Shown here: piece after piece, positions 27,232 to 35,512 of the stretch
Layout of the letters: each line of letters starts with the position of its first letter
Position numbering within the stretch: position 1 is the stretch's first letter
NCBI GenBank assembly: GCA_046705285.1
Contig: JBJKQK010000033.1
Coordinates: 1 to 64,000 of the forward strand
Direction: 5' to 3'
DNA: 64,000 nucleotides
Source: SCRD01 sp046705285
Lineage (GTDB): Bacteria > Acidobacteriota > Terriglobia > UBA7540
Translations under genes and position numbers: made by a program
Notes under the pieces: generated by a model
Seen by the model: the letters and a program-made list of their open reading frames with translations, nothing else
The model's database searches: none
Told to the model about the DNA's origin: nothing

Positions 27232-27663
27232 CTACTCGCCAAGGACCTGAACCATGTAGGTGCGAAGGAGGGGTCCATCATATTCCATGAAGTAGATGGT
27301 CTGTCGGGAGCCGCGCACCATCTTGCCGTCTTCGATGGGAAAGGAACAACTGATGCCGCCGATAATGCTCTTCAGGTGCGTGTCGGCATTGAAGCCCAGC
27401 CGGCCGTCGTAGTCAAGGTAGCGGCGGTGATGATAGTCTTCGTCTTCCGGAAACAACCGGCTGAAATGAGTGAGGATGTCCTCTTCCAGGCAGGGGATGC
27501 CTTCCGTGACCAGCAGTCCGGAGGAGGTGTGGCAGGTCATCACATTGACCAGGCCCTGCTTCACACCACTCTGCCGGATAACTTCTTCGACCTGTGGCGT
27601 GACGTTGATCGCTTCCTGCGATTTTCGGGTCTGTACTTTGATTCTTTCAAGCTTGATGATCAT
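27232..27663 (-). CDS. YjbQ/UPF0047 family protein
   Basis: A 143-residue cytoplasmic protein of the YjbQ family, whose members form trimers and show weak thiamin phosphate synthase activity; the true role is unsettled. The conserved core reads VNVMTCHTSSGLLVTEG and later DEDYHHRRYLDYDGRLGFNADTH is split between the metal-binding His residues. The start is set at the ATG at 27663 (IIKLERIKVQT); the frame runs on to 27786, but those residues come from repeat-like spacer DNA. It follows the amidohydrolase on the same strand. Confidence 0.82.
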   Translation of the reverse strand: MIIKLERIKVQTRKSQEAINVTPQVEEVIRQSGVKQGLVNVMTCHTSSGLLVTEGIPCLEEDILTHFSRLFPEDEDYHHRRYLDYDGRLGFNADTHLKSIIGGISCSFPIEDGKMVRGSRQTIYFMEYDGPLLRTYMVQVLGE

Positions 27664-27789
27664 CGGTTTCGCCCGCCTTGTTTCCGCCCCGGCTGTAACG
27701 GCGGTCTGCGAGCGCCGGTTTTTGTCCATCAAAGGCCGGGGCTCATAGAGCTCTGCTACAGACGAGCGCACCACTCTATTTTGCAATCC

Positions 27790-28638
27790 TCATTCATTCA
27801 ACCCCAGCAGCCTGCCAGGATTCTCTTCAAAAATCTTCGTCAGACAGCCTTCTGTCAGCGCCAGGGTCCCGAGCGCGTGCACCATGTTTTTGATTTCCAC
27901 CCGCGGGTAGTTTGATCCGAACACCATCCGGTTGCGCAGGCTCCGCTCCAGCACTGTTGTCGGGATCTGCTTTGAAAAAACAAACTGGTAGAATTCTTTC
28001 GGGCTGTCGTAGTAAAGGCACGAGGTGTCGAGATAAACGTTGGGATACTTCAGCGCCAGAGCCGTTGCCTCCCACACCCACGGCCAGCCCCAATGCGCCA
28101 AGACGAAATTGGCTTTCGGAAAGCGGGAAATGGCTTCCTCCAACAGCATAGGATGGCCGCGCTCGATCAGTGTTCCCGGTGCCCAGCTCATCCCTGTGTG
28201 CACCAGCACGGGAATCTTCAATCCTTCAGCCACCTCGTAAAGCCCGTAAACTTTGCTGTCGCGCAGTTCGAAATCCTGCAATGCCGCGTCCAGCTTCAGC
28301 CCTTTTAGACCCATGGAGCTCACCGCATGCTCCAGTTCCCTGGCCGCTCCGTCCTTCAGCGGATCAACGCTGGCAAATCCGATGAAGCGCTCGCTGGTGG
28401 AGCACAACTCCGCCACCTGCTCATTCGAGCTGACCGCATCGCCCCGCGCCCTTGCGCAATCAATAGGGAGAAGCACCGCACGGTCAATGCCCGCGACGTC
28501 CATCTGCAGATGAAAAGTCGCCAGGGGCTGAAAGTTGTTGCCAATCTGAAACACTTCCCGGGCCATTCGCGCGTAGTTGGGATATTTGTCCACCATCTCC
28601 TGAATCAGTACGGGGTGGGTGTGGAAATCAATTCTCAT
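27790..28638 (-). CDS. Amidohydrolase-2 family metal-dependent hydrolase
   Basis: A 282-residue TIM-barrel hydrolase. The N-terminal metal ligands are in MRIDFHTHP, and further ligands in FVLAHWGWPW and the Asp/Asn of VFGSNYPRVE. Such enzymes hydrolyse or decarboxylate small cyclic or lactone substrates, including sugar lactones. The start codon overlaps the PfkB stop by 4 bp (ATGA), so it is coupled to the kinase. A lactone-hydrolase role in the sugar pathway would fit but is inference. Confidence 0.75.
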   Translation of the reverse strand: MRIDFHTHPVLIQEMVDKYPNYARMAREVFQIGNNFQPLATFHLQMDVAGIDRAVLLPIDCARARGDAVSSNEQVAELCSTSERFIGFASVDPLKDGAARELEHAVSSMGLKGLKLDAALQDFELRDSKVYGLYEVAEGLKIPVLVHTGMSWAPGTLIERGHPMLLEEAISRFPKANFVLAHWGWPWVWEATALALKYPNVYLDTSCLYYDSPKEFYQFVFSKQIPTTVLERSLRNRMVFGSNYPRVEIKNMVHALGTLALTEGCLTKIFEENPGRLLGLNE

Positions 28639-29576
28639 GCCGCCTCATTCCCGTGGCGCTGTAAGAAGTCTTCCCAGTCCGTCCGGTTGCGAAACGCCTC
28701 GGTTCCGCCGGGCCGCGTGGTAGAAAACGCTCCCGCCAGATTGCCGTATGCAAGGCATGTTTGCAAGTCTGCCCCCAGCACGTATTGATGCAGAAAGCCT
28801 GCATCAAAGCTGTCACCGGCGCCGACGGGATCAACGGAGTTTACTGAGAAGCTGCCGTGCGTCCACTCTTCTTTTCCCCGGCGCACCCGGGCGCCACGTG
28901 CCCCCTGCTTGATCGCCACCACTTGAACCTTTCCAGCCAGCTTGTCGACCGCCCGGTCCAGATCATCCTCGCGAGCGATCTTCCTGGCTTCCCGTTCATT
29001 CACAAGCAGCACGTCGACAAGCCCCAGAACCTCTTCCAAGCCTTCCCAGGCATCCTCCGGATCATCATTTGTATCGAGCGATGTCCCAAGTCCTGCACGC
29101 TTCATCTCCTCGAACAGTTCCGGGAACCGGGGCCGCAGTGCCCGGTGCAGATAAAATGAAGAGAGATGGAAATGCTTAGCTGACCGAAGGTAATCTAGAT
29201 CGAGATCTTCGTATCCCATCTCAAACATGGCGCCGGGATACGTCAGGATTTTGCGGCCGCCCGATCCCGCCAGAATCACCGTCAGACCCGTTTTGGCCGC
29301 ACCAGCCACACGCCGCACCTGGCTGACGTCAACTCCTCCGGCCGAAAGGCGGTCCAGCGCGATTCCGCCCAGCGCGTCCGCACCAATCCGCGAAACGAAT
29401 CCGACCTGATCCCCCATCACTGCCAGATTGTGGGCAAAGATGGCCGACGAGCTGCCCAGCGTCAGGGCAAGATCGGCGGCAAGAATCTCCTTCTCAGGCT
29501 CCAGATCATCCGGCAGGCCGTAGAGAATCAGGTCCAGGTTCAGCTCTCCGGCAACCGTCACATCGAATCGTGGCAT
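28635..29576 (-). CDS. PfkB family carbohydrate kinase (first copy)
   Basis: A 313-residue ribokinase-type sugar kinase. It opens with VAGELNLDLILYGLPDD, contains a Gly-rich sugar-binding loop (LGSSSAIFAHNLAVMG), and ends with the ATP and catalytic motif DPVGAGDSFDAGF, where the Asp is the base. It sits between the SIS protein (8-bp gap) and the amidohydrolase (4-bp overlap). The substrate is unknown; glucosamine or a keto-sugar acid such as KDG would fit the neighbourhood. It differs clearly from the second PfkB at 32341. Confidence 0.85.
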   Translation of the reverse strand: MPRFDVTVAGELNLDLILYGLPDDLEPEKEILAADLALTLGSSSAIFAHNLAVMGDQVGFVSRIGADALGGIALDRLSAGGVDVSQVRRVAGAAKTGLTVILAGSGGRKILTYPGAMFEMGYEDLDLDYLRSAKHFHLSSFYLHRALRPRFPELFEEMKRAGLGTSLDTNDDPEDAWEGLEEVLGLVDVLLVNEREARKIAREDDLDRAVDKLAGKVQVVAIKQGARGARVRRGKEEWTHGSFSVNSVDPVGAGDSFDAGFLHQYVLGADLQTCLAYGNLAGAFSTTRPGGTEAFRNRTDWEDFLQRHGNEAA

Positions 29577-29584
29577 TCGCTGTT

Positions 29585-30694
29585 CTATCCGGCTTTCTGC
29601 TTCAGTACAACGACACGGCTCAAATGGCGCGGCTGATCCGGATCAAATCCGCGCTTGAGCCCAAGATAAAGACCGAGCAACTGCGCCGCCAGCACGTGTG
29701 GCCCAAGGCGCGCAACCTCGGGAACCTCAAGATCAAGTTCGATCAGCAGGTCTGACGCCCGCCGCACCACATCATTCGCCCGATTCGTGACCACGAGTGT
29801 CTTCCCGCCCAGTTCCTTCATCTCTTCCAGGACTTTCTGCTCCGAATCCCCGGAGTTCTCCGACAGGAAAAAGGTGAGCAACGTCTGAGGGCTTACGATC
29901 GACTTCGGTCCATGGCGGAACTCGAGTGTGTGATAGACCTGCGCGTACGAGCACGACATCTCAGTGACTTTCAGTTGTCCTTCAGAGGCAATCCCGAAAA
30001 ACGGTCCCTGTCCCAGAAACACATAATCAGCAAACTCGTTTGAGCGGGCGAATTCTTCCACGCGCGGCTGCAACCGTTCAAGCGCTTTCCGGGCCTGCGA
30101 CGGCATCTGCTTGAGAGCCGCAAGGAAATCTCTTCTCCCGGCGGCCCAGCCCGCCAGTGCCTGAATCCCCAGCAGCATGGTGCTGAAGGAGCGAGTCATC
30201 ACGGTGCTTCGCTCATCCGCCGCCGGCAGCAACAACGTGGACGTCACGCGCTTCTCAAGATCCTGCCCTCTCGCACAACTGACTGCCAGGGTTCGGATGC
30301 TTCGCTTCCCTTCCAGGAAATCCGCCGCCATCAACATCTCGGTGGTATGTCCCGAGCGCGAAATCAAGACAGGCTGGCATTTACCCTTTCCGAGCACGTT
30401 GTCCGGGTAAAACAGCAGTTCAGAGGCCGGCACTGCCTTGGCGCGCTGGCCCGTCACCGCCGTCCAACTCCATGCCGCCGCCTGTGCCACATAATAGCTT
30501 GACCCGCAGCCAACGAAGATCCACTCTTCCGCCTGGCCGAGCGGCTTCAGCACCTGGGAATAACGATCATGAGCTTCGAGTTCCTGCAGGCTTGCGGCCC
30601 AGACTTCGGGTTCCGACATGATTTCTTCGTAACTCCGACATCCTCGTTTTTGCTTGTTTTCACTCACCCTTGGGCCTCCAACTGCTTTCAACAT
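29585..30694 (-). CDS. SIS-domain sugar isomerase/deaminase (AgaS/GlmS C-terminal type)
   Basis: A 369-residue protein with two SIS domains, the phosphosugar-binding folds of GlmS and AgaS. The first shows GCGSSYYVAQAAA and LISRSGHTTEM, the second TEMSCSYAQVYHTLEFRHG with the Glu-Phe-Arg-His-Gly motif of amino-sugar isomerases/deaminases. No glutaminase domain is present, so it probably isomerises or deaminates a phosphorylated amino sugar. It heads the leftward operon, 94 bp downstream of a good promoter. Start uncertain: the ATG at 30694 has no clear RBS; the GTG at 30667 or the ATG near residue 27 are alternatives. Confidence 0.78.
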   Translation of the reverse strand: MLKAVGGPRVSENKQKRGCRSYEEIMSEPEVWAASLQELEAHDRYSQVLKPLGQAEEWIFVGCGSSYYVAQAAAWSWTAVTGQRAKAVPASELLFYPDNVLGKGKCQPVLISRSGHTTEMLMAADFLEGKRSIRTLAVSCARGQDLEKRVTSTLLLPAADERSTVMTRSFSTMLLGIQALAGWAAGRRDFLAALKQMPSQARKALERLQPRVEEFARSNEFADYVFLGQGPFFGIASEGQLKVTEMSCSYAQVYHTLEFRHGPKSIVSPQTLLTFFLSENSGDSEQKVLEEMKELGGKTLVVTNRANDVVRRASDLLIELDLEVPEVARLGPHVLAAQLLGLYLGLKRGFDPDQPRHLSRVVVLKQKAG

Positions 30695-30787
30695 TGTCCG
30701 AGCAAATGAGAAAAACGCCCGATAAAGAACCTAAATAGCCCCCGATACGGGCGGACGGCTTTCGCTCGCATTACGTAAGCTTTCTTT

Positions 30788-30814
30788 TTTATACGATTTG
30801 CTTTCGATTGTCAA
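30788..30814 (-). promoter_or_regulatory. Promoter of the SIS-PfkB-amidohydrolase operon
   Basis: On the minus strand ttgaca at 30814-30809 is a perfect -35, and tataaa at 30793-30788 a -10, with a 15-bp spacer that is short but workable. Flanking copies of aagctt on both sides may form part of an operator. The rest of the 30695-31005 gap shows no gene or terminator. Confidence 0.6.
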
Positions 30815-31005
30815 AAGCTTCCCCTTTCTCTGACCATTTTAGAAGCCCAGACATGCCCCACAACTATGAAATCCCCTCTATCTTGCGGGAAAACGGCCCT
30901 TAAATTGAGGCAGACCACGCAGGCGGCATCTACGGTGGGCGAACCGTGGAGCAATGGTCCTAACCCGGGCTACGCCATTCCAGCCCGTCGCAAAGGCAAA
31001 CATTT

Positions 31006-32091
31006 CTATCGATTAAGCCATGGAGTCACAGGTACATGGCCGGGCTGTTGAGGTTTGTAGGGCCATGTAATGCGCCGGCCGGTTGCAGCGGATTCATAGG
31101 CGGCATAGATGATTTCCAGCGTCGCGCGACCGTCCTGGCCGCTCTCCAAAGGCTGCTCATTCCTGAGGACGCAGCTTGTGAAATGGCGCATTTCGTGGGG
31201 GAAGCCGTAAAGATACGGCTCCTCGAACACGGTAAAAGTCCAGCCTTTTGTTCCTTCCGCCTTCTCCACCGCGTAACCATAACCCTTGCTGCTGTAAGTT
31301 TCCATCGCACTTCCGCGGAGCAGATCGCAATGGATCACACCCTGGGTTCCATAAAGCTCAGCGCGGTCGTCCATGCCACCATGGCGCGCCCAACTGTCCT
31401 CAATCACAGCGATGGCTCCATTTTCGAACTCAAGAATAACGACGGAATTGTCATCGCCTTTGGTGCGCCCCTTGTGATAAACGAGCTGGCAGTGGGCGGT
31501 GACACTCTTGACTTTCGGCTTGCCAAACATCCAGCGGGCCCATTCGATACCGTGGCATCCCATATCCATCAGTGCGCCTCCGCCTGAGCGCGCGACATCA
31601 TAGAACCAATCCGAGTGCGGTCCCGAGTGCTTCTCGCCCTGCTTGGCCATGTAGAGGTCTCCGATAGCGTTTTCAGCAACCAGTTGCCTTGCACGGACGT
31701 ATTTGGGCGAAAAACAAATCGTCTCAGCATACATGAGCTTCACGTCGTGCTCCTTGCACGCAGCAATCATTGCATCGGCCTCCTCGAGCGTGTGGGCGAT
31801 GGGTTTTTCAAGGATGACGTGCTTACCAGCCTGCGCCGCAGCCACCACCACCTCGCGATGCAGGTCGTTCGGAATGCCGACGACCACCAAGTCGACGTCC
31901 TTCATGTCCATCAACTTGCGATAATCCGTCACCGCCGAGGGAATCTTCCACTTGCGAGCAAAGCATTCAACGTGGTCCTTTCTCGGCGAGCAGGCCGCCA
32001 CGACTTCCGCTTCCGGAACTTGTCGGAAGGCTTCGGCATGAAGGCTTGAAACAAATGCTGAGCCAACAATACCCACCTTTACTTTTTCCAT
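31006..32091 (-). CDS. Gfo/Idh/MocA family oxidoreductase
   Basis: A 361-residue NAD(P)-dependent sugar dehydrogenase. The Rossmann start is VKVGIVGSAFVSSLHAEAF, and the catalytic Lys is in the family signature LEKPIAHTLEEAD. The second domain has MDMGCHGIEWARW, with the catalytic His. Strong RBS aaggaggg. Members of this family oxidise myo-inositol, glucose-fructose or keto-sugars and take part in 3-keto-glycoside routes, which would agree with the GMC dehydrogenase 9 kb away. It is divergent from the second PfkB gene across 249 bp in which I see no further element. Confidence 0.85.
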   Translation of the reverse strand: MEKVKVGIVGSAFVSSLHAEAFRQVPEAEVVAACSPRKDHVECFARKWKIPSAVTDYRKLMDMKDVDLVVVGIPNDLHREVVVAAAQAGKHVILEKPIAHTLEEADAMIAACKEHDVKLMYAETICFSPKYVRARQLVAENAIGDLYMAKQGEKHSGPHSDWFYDVARSGGGALMDMGCHGIEWARWMFGKPKVKSVTAHCQLVYHKGRTKGDDNSVVILEFENGAIAVIEDSWARHGGMDDRAELYGTQGVIHCDLLRGSAMETYSSKGYGYAVEKAEGTKGWTFTVFEEPYLYGFPHEMRHFTSCVLRNEQPLESGQDGRATLEIIYAAYESAATGRRITWPYKPQQPGHVPVTPWLNR

Positions 32092-32340
32092 AAAGCCCTC
32101 CTTGCAGTCAGATTGCGACTTGTGTGACCCCCGCCGGATACAAAGGCCGGATAAGCCACCAACATACCACAGTCCAGGCTGGAACCGAGTTCGGATTCCT
32201 GCGGAAAGGGTTACAAAACGGTCGCGAAATAGCGCGCGGCAATTCCTTGTGGCAGGGCCGAAGATCTCCGCCAGATTTTTGTTGCGGCCAAAAGGCTTTC
32301 GGCGATAGCATCCAATGCTTTGTTTCGGCGGAGAACGCAG

Positions 32341-33360
32341 GTGCGAGTGAACAAGGTTGACGTTGTTGGCCTCGGGCTGAACGCTACCGATACGGTGCTG
32401 ATGGTTCGCGAATTTCCCCCGCTCGGAGGAAAGGAGCGCGTGATATCACTTTCCCGGCAGGCTGGTGGACAGGTGGCCACGGCCCTTGTGACCTGCCGGC
32501 GGCTGGGAATGAGCGCCCGTTATATCGGCAAAGTGGGCAGCGATGACGCTGGGCTCTTCCAGCTCAAAAGCCTGCGCAAAGAAGGCGTTGACGTCCGGTA
32601 CACGAGCGTGAGCCGAGGAGCCGCAACGCAGTTCGGCCTCATCGTCGTCGACCAGGCCAGCGGCGAAAGGACGGTTTTCTGGGACCGCGACAGGCGGTTG
32701 GCCGTTACGCCGCAGGAACTGAAGCCGGAAGCAATCACTACGGCCAGGCTTCTGCACCTTGACGGATGCGACTCTGCAGCCTGTGCGCAGGCGGCCAAGT
32801 GGGCGCGCAAGGCGAGTATTCCCGTGGTTGCCGATCTCGACACCGTTTACAAGAAGGTTGAACAGATATTTCCCCTGATCGACTTCCTGATTGCCTCGCA
32901 CAATTTTCTGCCTGCGGTGACCGGGCACAATGATCCGTTTCGCGTCCTCGAATACATGGCAAGAGAATATCGGATCCACACTCCGGGAATGACGCTGGGC
33001 CGCGACGGTGCGCTGGTTTACAGCAATGGGCGGTTCTATTATTCGCCCGGCTTTGTGGTCGAAACCGTGGATACCACCGGCGCGGGAGACATCTTCCACG
33101 GAGCCTTTGCCTATGGTCTCCTTGAAGGGTGGCCTATCGAGCAAATCCTGGACTTTTCCAATGCCATGGCAGGGTTGAATTGCACTCGCGTTGGAGCGCG
33201 CGGAGGCATCGCGACACGAGCCCAGGCCGAAAAGCTGATGGCAGGCGGGGCACGCCATCGCAATCCTGACTATACTAACTTCCCTCGGGCTGGAAGCAGG
33301 AGCGCCGGCCGTCGTAAGATGGAACCTGGCGCGCCTTCTGGCAAGAATGGAAAAAAATAA
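32341..33360 (+). CDS. PfkB family carbohydrate kinase (second copy)
   Basis: A 339-residue ribokinase-family enzyme. It opens with VDVVGLGLNATDTVLMV, and the Asp-rich sugar site GGQVATALVTCRRLG follows. The catalytic motif is DTTGAGDIFHGAF. The start is the GTG at 32341, preceded by cggag at good spacing; the frame to 32320 has no RBS. The C-terminal 50 residues are basic and low in complexity (RSAGRRKMEPGAPSGKNG) and may be unstructured. The next gene begins 14 bp inside its 3' end. The substrate is unknown. Confidence 0.84.
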   Translation: MRVNKVDVVGLGLNATDTVLMVREFPPLGGKERVISLSRQAGGQVATALVTCRRLGMSARYIGKVGSDDAGLFQLKSLRKEGVDVRYTSVSRGAATQFGLIVVDQASGERTVFWDRDRRLAVTPQELKPEAITTARLLHLDGCDSAACAQAAKWARKASIPVVADLDTVYKKVEQIFPLIDFLIASHNFLPAVTGHNDPFRVLEYMAREYRIHTPGMTLGRDGALVYSNGRFYYSPGFVVETVDTTGAGDIFHGAFAYGLLEGWPIEQILDFSNAMAGLNCTRVGARGGIATRAQAEKLMAGGARHRNPDYTNFPRAGSRSAGRRKMEPGAPSGKNGKK

Positions 33361-34144
33361 CTTTGCACTGATTACCGGAGCTTCAGGCGGCATCGGCGAA
33401 TGTTTCGCTCGCGCGCTGGCGCGCCGCGGCCACAACCTCGCACTGGTGGCGCGGTCGGAAGACCGGTTGAGGCAACTGGCCGCGGAACTCGCGCCCATGC
33501 ATGGCATCCGGGTTGAGGTGGTGGCCGCAGACCTGAGCGTGCGCGAGTCGGCACAACAGTTGTTCACGGAGCTTAAAGAAAGAAACCTGCCGATCAATCT
33601 GCTCGTAAACAACGCAGGCTTCGGAGGCCGCGGCGAATTCTGGAAGCTGCCGCTGGAGCGGCAAATGGCGATGATCCGGCTGAACATCAACTCCCTGGCG
33701 GAATTGACGTATCTGCTGCTCCCCGCGATGGTGGAACGCCGCGAGGGTGCGATCATTAACGTATCATCGACGGCAGGCTTTCAACCCATGGCCTACACGG
33801 CTACGTACGCCGCCACCAAAGCCTTTGTGACGAGTTTCTCCATGGGCCTTGCCGAGGAAGTGCGCCCGCACGGCATCCGAGTGGTAACGCTGTGCCCGGG
33901 CGGCACTCGCACCAACTTTTTCGTAGCCGGCAACTACGGCGTCCATAATCTTCCCGGCGGCATGCAGCAACCGGAAGAGGTGGTTGAAGCGGCACTGAAG
34001 GCGCTCGACAATGGCGGCGGGCTGGCAGTCCCAAGGCTTCTCAACAAGTTCTCCATTTTTGTTCAGCGATTCATTCCGCGCGAAACTGTGGCGAAGTATG
34101 CAGCGATCGCCTTCCGTCCCAGAAGCCGTGGGGATTCGCGTTGA
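33347..34144 (+). CDS. Short-chain dehydrogenase/reductase
   Basis: A 265-residue classical SDR. The cofactor motif is TGASGGIGECFARAL, NNAG follows near residue 80, and the catalytic Ser-Tyr-Lys set is in NVSSTAGFQP and YAATKAF. Arg residues after the first helix (ALVARSEDR) suggest NADP preference. It overlaps the end of the PfkB gene by 14 bp, so expression is coupled. The pattern with DltE-like reductases is general; a substrate is not predictable. Confidence 0.85.
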   Translation: MEKNNFALITGASGGIGECFARALARRGHNLALVARSEDRLRQLAAELAPMHGIRVEVVAADLSVRESAQQLFTELKERNLPINLLVNNAGFGGRGEFWKLPLERQMAMIRLNINSLAELTYLLLPAMVERREGAIINVSSTAGFQPMAYTATYAATKAFVTSFSMGLAEEVRPHGIRVVTLCPGGTRTNFFVAGNYGVHNLPGGMQQPEEVVEAALKALDNGGGLAVPRLLNKFSIFVQRFIPRETVAKYAAIAFRPRSRGDSR

Positions 34145-34195
34145 GTTGAAAAGTTCGAGTATTGGCAAACATCCTTAGCGAAAGGACCGACGACG

Positions 34196-34909
34196 ATGGA
34201 CTTGGCGAATCTGATATCCAGCCTTCAGCAGGCGCGAGTGGTGGACCTGAGCCAGACGCTGGAAGAGCACATGCCGAATTATCCAACCCATTCAAAATTT
34301 TTCCACAACCTTTGGGGTTCTTATTGGCACGGCGGTCGGTCTCTTACCTATCAGGTCACGATGAACGAGCATAACGGGACGCACGTGGATGCTCCCGCTC
34401 ACTTTATCAGCGACAAAAAGCCTGAGGCGCACAGGACCATCGAGCAGATCCCGCCAGGCCGCCTGATTGGGCGCGGAGTCCGGCTGGACTGCCGCAACTT
34501 CAAAGAAGGCGACAACGTCTCCGCCACCTTCGTCAAGGAATGGGAGGCGAAGCACGGCGCCATCGAGGCGGGCGACATCGTGCTGTTCAATTTCGGGTGG
34601 TCGGCTCACTGGAAGCTGCGCCCGGACAACCAGCGCTATCTGACTGATTGGCCCGGCATCGGAATGGAAGCTGCCACGTACCTTGTCAGCAAGCCTGTAG
34701 CGGCCATTGGGGTCGACTCTCTGTCACCCGACCCGCCCCAGGCTCTGGCGAGCAAGCCGATTCATCCAATCGTGCTCGAGAAGCAGGTCTTGATCATCGA
34801 GAACCTCACACGCCTGGACGAACTTCCCGACTTCTTCCTGTTCATGGCGTTACCACTCAAAATCCGGGCGGGTTCCGGCTCGCCCATTAGAGCCATTGCA
34901 TTGATTTGA
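34196..34909 (+). CDS. Cyclase family protein (kynurenine formamidase-like)
   Basis: A 237-residue metal-dependent hydrolase of the cyclase/KynB family. The metal motif NGTHVDAPAHF is intact, with further ligands in the C-terminal half (SLSPDPPQ and the HP loop). Family members hydrolyse N-formylkynurenine or isatin; the function here is unknown and no tryptophan genes are near. It closes the rightward trio after the SDR (51-bp gap) and converges on kdsC. Confidence 0.8.
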   Translation: MDLANLISSLQQARVVDLSQTLEEHMPNYPTHSKFFHNLWGSYWHGGRSLTYQVTMNEHNGTHVDAPAHFISDKKPEAHRTIEQIPPGRLIGRGVRLDCRNFKEGDNVSATFVKEWEAKHGAIEAGDIVLFNFGWSAHWKLRPDNQRYLTDWPGIGMEAATYLVSKPVAAIGVDSLSPDPPQALASKPIHPIVLEKQVLIIENLTRLDELPDFFLFMALPLKIRAGSGSPIRAIALI

Positions 34910-34941
34910 ACGACCCGGGCAGGAATCGCCTTAGGACGGTG

Positions 34942-35499
34942 TCATTCGGCATCGCGCAGGTAACTCTCGACCAGCGGCTTGAACTTGCCTTGGGCGTCCA
35001 AAATGATCTCGATTGTTTCGCGTATCGCGCCCAGGCCGCCGGGAGCCTGGGTCACATAATGAACGTGGCGCCGAAGCAAGGGATGGCCATTCTGGACCGA
35101 GACGGCCAGGCCCGCACGCTTCAGGATCGGCAGGTCAACAAGATCGTCGCCTATGTAACAAACCTCTTCGTCCTTCGCGCCTGCTGCCTGCAAAATTCTC
35201 TCGTAAGGTGGAATCTTCTTAAGTGTGTTCTCCTCAATGAAATCCATGTTCAGTTCCTTGGCGCGGTAGCGGACGGTGTCTGATCCACGGCCACTGATGA
35301 TTCCCACTTTTAGTCCTGCTCTCTGGGCGTAGCGAATGCCGATCCCGTCGCGGGAATGGAAAGTCTTGGTCTCAAACATTCCTCCGCCGGGCCGCGGCAC
35401 ATAGTAGATCCGCCCGTCCGTCATGACTCCGTCAACGTCAAGAAGCAGGAGCTTGATTTTGCTGGCCCGCTGCCGCACCTGCTGTCGGGTTATTGGCAT
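34942..35499 (-). CDS. kdsC: 3-deoxy-D-manno-octulosonate 8-phosphate phosphatase
   Basis: A 185-residue HAD-family phosphatase that removes phosphate from KDO-8-phosphate in LPS core synthesis. The first HAD motif is LLLDVDGVMTDG, with the nucleophile Asp and acid Asp two residues later. The motif IISGRGSD and the late Asp pair in YIGDDLVDLPIL complete the site. The length fits the compact tetrameric KdsC form with no cap domain. kdsD lies 13 bp upstream on the same strand, so both are co-expressed. Confidence 0.9.
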   Translation of the reverse strand: MPITRQQVRQRASKIKLLLLDVDGVMTDGRIYYVPRPGGGMFETKTFHSRDGIGIRYAQRAGLKVGIISGRGSDTVRYRAKELNMDFIEENTLKKIPPYERILQAAGAKDEEVCYIGDDLVDLPILKRAGLAVSVQNGHPLLRRHVHYVTQAPGGLGAIRETIEIILDAQGKFKPLVESYLRDAE

Positions 35500-35512
35500 G
35501 TTCCTCCTCAGC

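Noticed and set aside
27664..27786. YjbQ start at 27786
   Set aside because: The added 41 residues come from a palindromic spacer and have no match to the family, which starts near IIKLERI.
30866..31051. Small rightward frame in the gap near 30.9 kb
   Set aside because: It overlaps the end of the Gfo/Idh/MocA gene on the other strand, and no RBS or domain is visible.
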